A stretch of DNA of 64,000 nt from Bacteroidaceae bacterium (GTDB lineage Bacteria; Bacteroidota; Bacteroidia; Bacteroidales; Bacteroidaceae), in assembly GCA_024401225.1 (NCBI GenBank), contig JAKSLM010000002.1:1-64000 (forward strand), given 5' to 3'. How positions within the stretch are numbered: position 1 is the first letter of the stretch; each line of letters starts with the position of its first letter. The notes below the pieces were generated by a model, which ran no database searches, was not told the DNA's origin, and saw only the letters and a program-made list of their open reading frames with translations. The translations under genes were made by a program, and so were the position numbers. Of the stretch, positions 62,944 to 64,000 are shown one piece after another.

Positions 62944-64000
62944 TTACAACTTCACAACAGAAATCTGACCTTTTTTCAGCTTCACAGTCTTTGTATTGGC
63001 CGATGTATTTTGGGCAGATAAACGCGAAACGGTGACGGTTGTGCTCTTGGTTGGGTATATTTCTACTGTATTTTCACCAATCAAACGAGCATCGATATTT
63101 GATCCTTTTATCATAATACTCAATGGCTGAACAAACGATTCATTTTGTGCAGCATCGAACTGGACAGTTGACTTTGATTTCACAATCTTTGTCTTGTTCT
63201 TGAACACAGGTGCCCATCCATCGTATTGTATATCGGTCAGCGTTGCCGACGATTGATTGCTCTTGAAATTGCTGACTATGAAATAAGGATATTCACGATC
63301 GGCAGCAATAACACCATTCCAACCTTCTGGCAACCTATCGTGCAATGGAACGATCTGTGATGCCAACTGCTTTGTGGAGGTGGAGTTTACATTATTGTAA
63401 TATATAAGGTATCTTGAATCAACGATGTCGCCCGACTTTACGGTTCTTGCCACATTATTATATAAAGGATACAGTTTACTTGTGAATATTGAATTGTTGG
63501 CTGTACGGTCGCCAAATGCCATCTTCTTGCCCTGGGATGCAATGATTCCTACTTCATTGTCAATATTAATCCAATTGGAATCAAATGTTTGCATACTGCT
63601 GCCATCAGTTACTGAGGATGATGGCTGATTTCCGTCATCATAATACAATGTACGAGTCATTCTGGTCAATTCATCGGTCGAAATAGCGAGCAAACCGCCC
63701 TTTTCTGCTGTGATATTGGCATCCTGAATGGCGGTAACATAATCAAGGTATATCAAGGCATTGTGTGGTGTGGAATAGATGGCAAAGCGATTGTTCAAAG
63801 CGCCACCATTCACGTTCAATTCGCCATTCATTACATATCCATTGCCATCAAACTGATACTTGCCGTTAACGACCGGTTCGGCATTGGTACGCTTGCTTTC
63901 CACCTCGTACCATCCGAGTATGTTGCCCGTATTGTTTGCACGATAAGGAACGACAATCTTATTCTTGTCAGGCGAGTTGGCAGCAAAATAACCAGTATAT
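62944..64000 (-). CDS. C-terminal part of an unrecognised secreted or surface protein (partial)
   Basis: The frame is open from the stop at 62944 to the right edge of the window; a GTG at 63901-63903 is not the true start, because YFAANSPDKNKIVVPYRANNTGNILGWYEVESKR continues upstream. About 350 residues are visible. They are rich in Asn, Ser, Thr and Val and in short beta-strand patterns (YVMNGELNVNGGALNNRFAIYS, IVPLHDRLPEGWNGVIAADREYPYFIVSNF, TVTVSRLS), suggesting an extracellular beta-sandwich or propeller such as a carbohydrate-active enzyme. No signature motif of a named family was recognised. It ends LKKGQISVVKL without a T9SS sorting domain. Confidence 0.7.
   Translation of the reverse strand, partial: YTGYFAANSPDKNKIVVPYRANNTGNILGWYEVESKRTNAEPVVNGKYQFDGNGYVMNGELNVNGGALNNRFAIYSTPHNALIYLDYVTAIQDANITAEKGGLLAISTDELTRMTRTLYYDDGNQPSSSVTDGSSMQTFDSNWINIDNEVGIIASQGKKMAFGDRTANNSIFTSKLYPLYNNVARTVKSGDIVDSRYLIYYNNVNSTSTKQLASQIVPLHDRLPEGWNGVIAADREYPYFIVSNFKSNQSSATLTDIQYDGWAPVFKNKTKIVKSKSTVQFDAAQNESFVQPLSIMIKGSNIDARLIGENTVEIYPTKSTTVTVSRLSAQNTSANTKTVKLKKGQISVVKL

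Overview
The window reads as a chromosomal segment of a plant-fibre-degrading Bacteroidota, most likely Prevotellaceae (Prevotella/Segatella type). The basis is Bacteroidota-style promoters (TTTG, about 20 nt, TAnnTTTG), a type IX secretion C-terminal sorting domain, a TonB-dependent receptor with a carboxypeptidase-regulatory-like domain, a GGGtGRT protein, LysM/porin periplasmic proteins, and a sugar-catabolic gene set (araDAB with an SSS symporter, uxaB/uxaC, galK/galM, GH10, GH43) of the kind found in this phylum. Genus assignment is inference.

Layout. 1-4 kb: a short BspA-like leucine-rich-repeat ORF, a 1 kb gene-poor interval and a TonB receptor. 4-10 kb: alkaline phosphatase, panB and ppdK. 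10-15 kb: divergent uxaC/uxaB, a gene-poor interval and a secreted GH10 xylanase. 15-17.5 kb: the GGGtGRT protein, a NifU-like scaffold protein and RNase P RNA. 17.5-21.5 kb: HtrA protease, bimodular GH43 and a thioesterase. 21.6-28.4 kb: a run of DNA-maintenance genes (rarA, mutS2, uvrA). 28.5-32.7 kb: envelope proteins and a WecA/MraY-type transferase. 33-39 kb: lptB-rsfS-ftsH-cdsA-DUF349 operon. 39-43 kb: mlaE-mlaF and topB. 43-45 kb: a membrane-anchored DegT/PglE-type aminotransferase. 45-60.7 kb: a long minus-strand sugar cluster, galM-galK-MFS, then lipoprotein mutarotase-SSS symporter, then araD-araA-araB-tkt-rpiB, then a sugar porter; terminator hairpins split it into four likely transcription units. 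60.8-64 kb: folC, an 830-base gene-poor interval and the 3' part of an unrecognised protein running off the edge.

How the genes fit together. Secreted GH10 and GH43 would release xylose and arabinose; the symporter and sugar porter import them; araA/araB/araD pass arabinose to xylulose 5-phosphate, which transketolase and RpiB feed into the pentose phosphate pathway. GalM/GalK handle galactose, and UxaC/UxaB hexuronates from pectin. No regulator gene for any of these sugars is present in the window.

The most unusual signal is non-coding. Four gene-poor intervals (about 1.26-1.51, 13.36-13.50, 32.84-32.91 and 62.43-62.53 kb) carry arrays of dyad-symmetric sites spaced at exactly 22 bp, two helical turns. 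Units are centred on TTGCAA, or on GTATAC/TTATAC/TTATAG variants that stay in the same register. In three of the four intervals the array sits beside inverted clusters of short repeats with 8, 9 or 11 bp spacing (TTCCAA, GTGAGTTTT and GTGACANGT types). These were found by reading and counting positions; I know no named element with this architecture.
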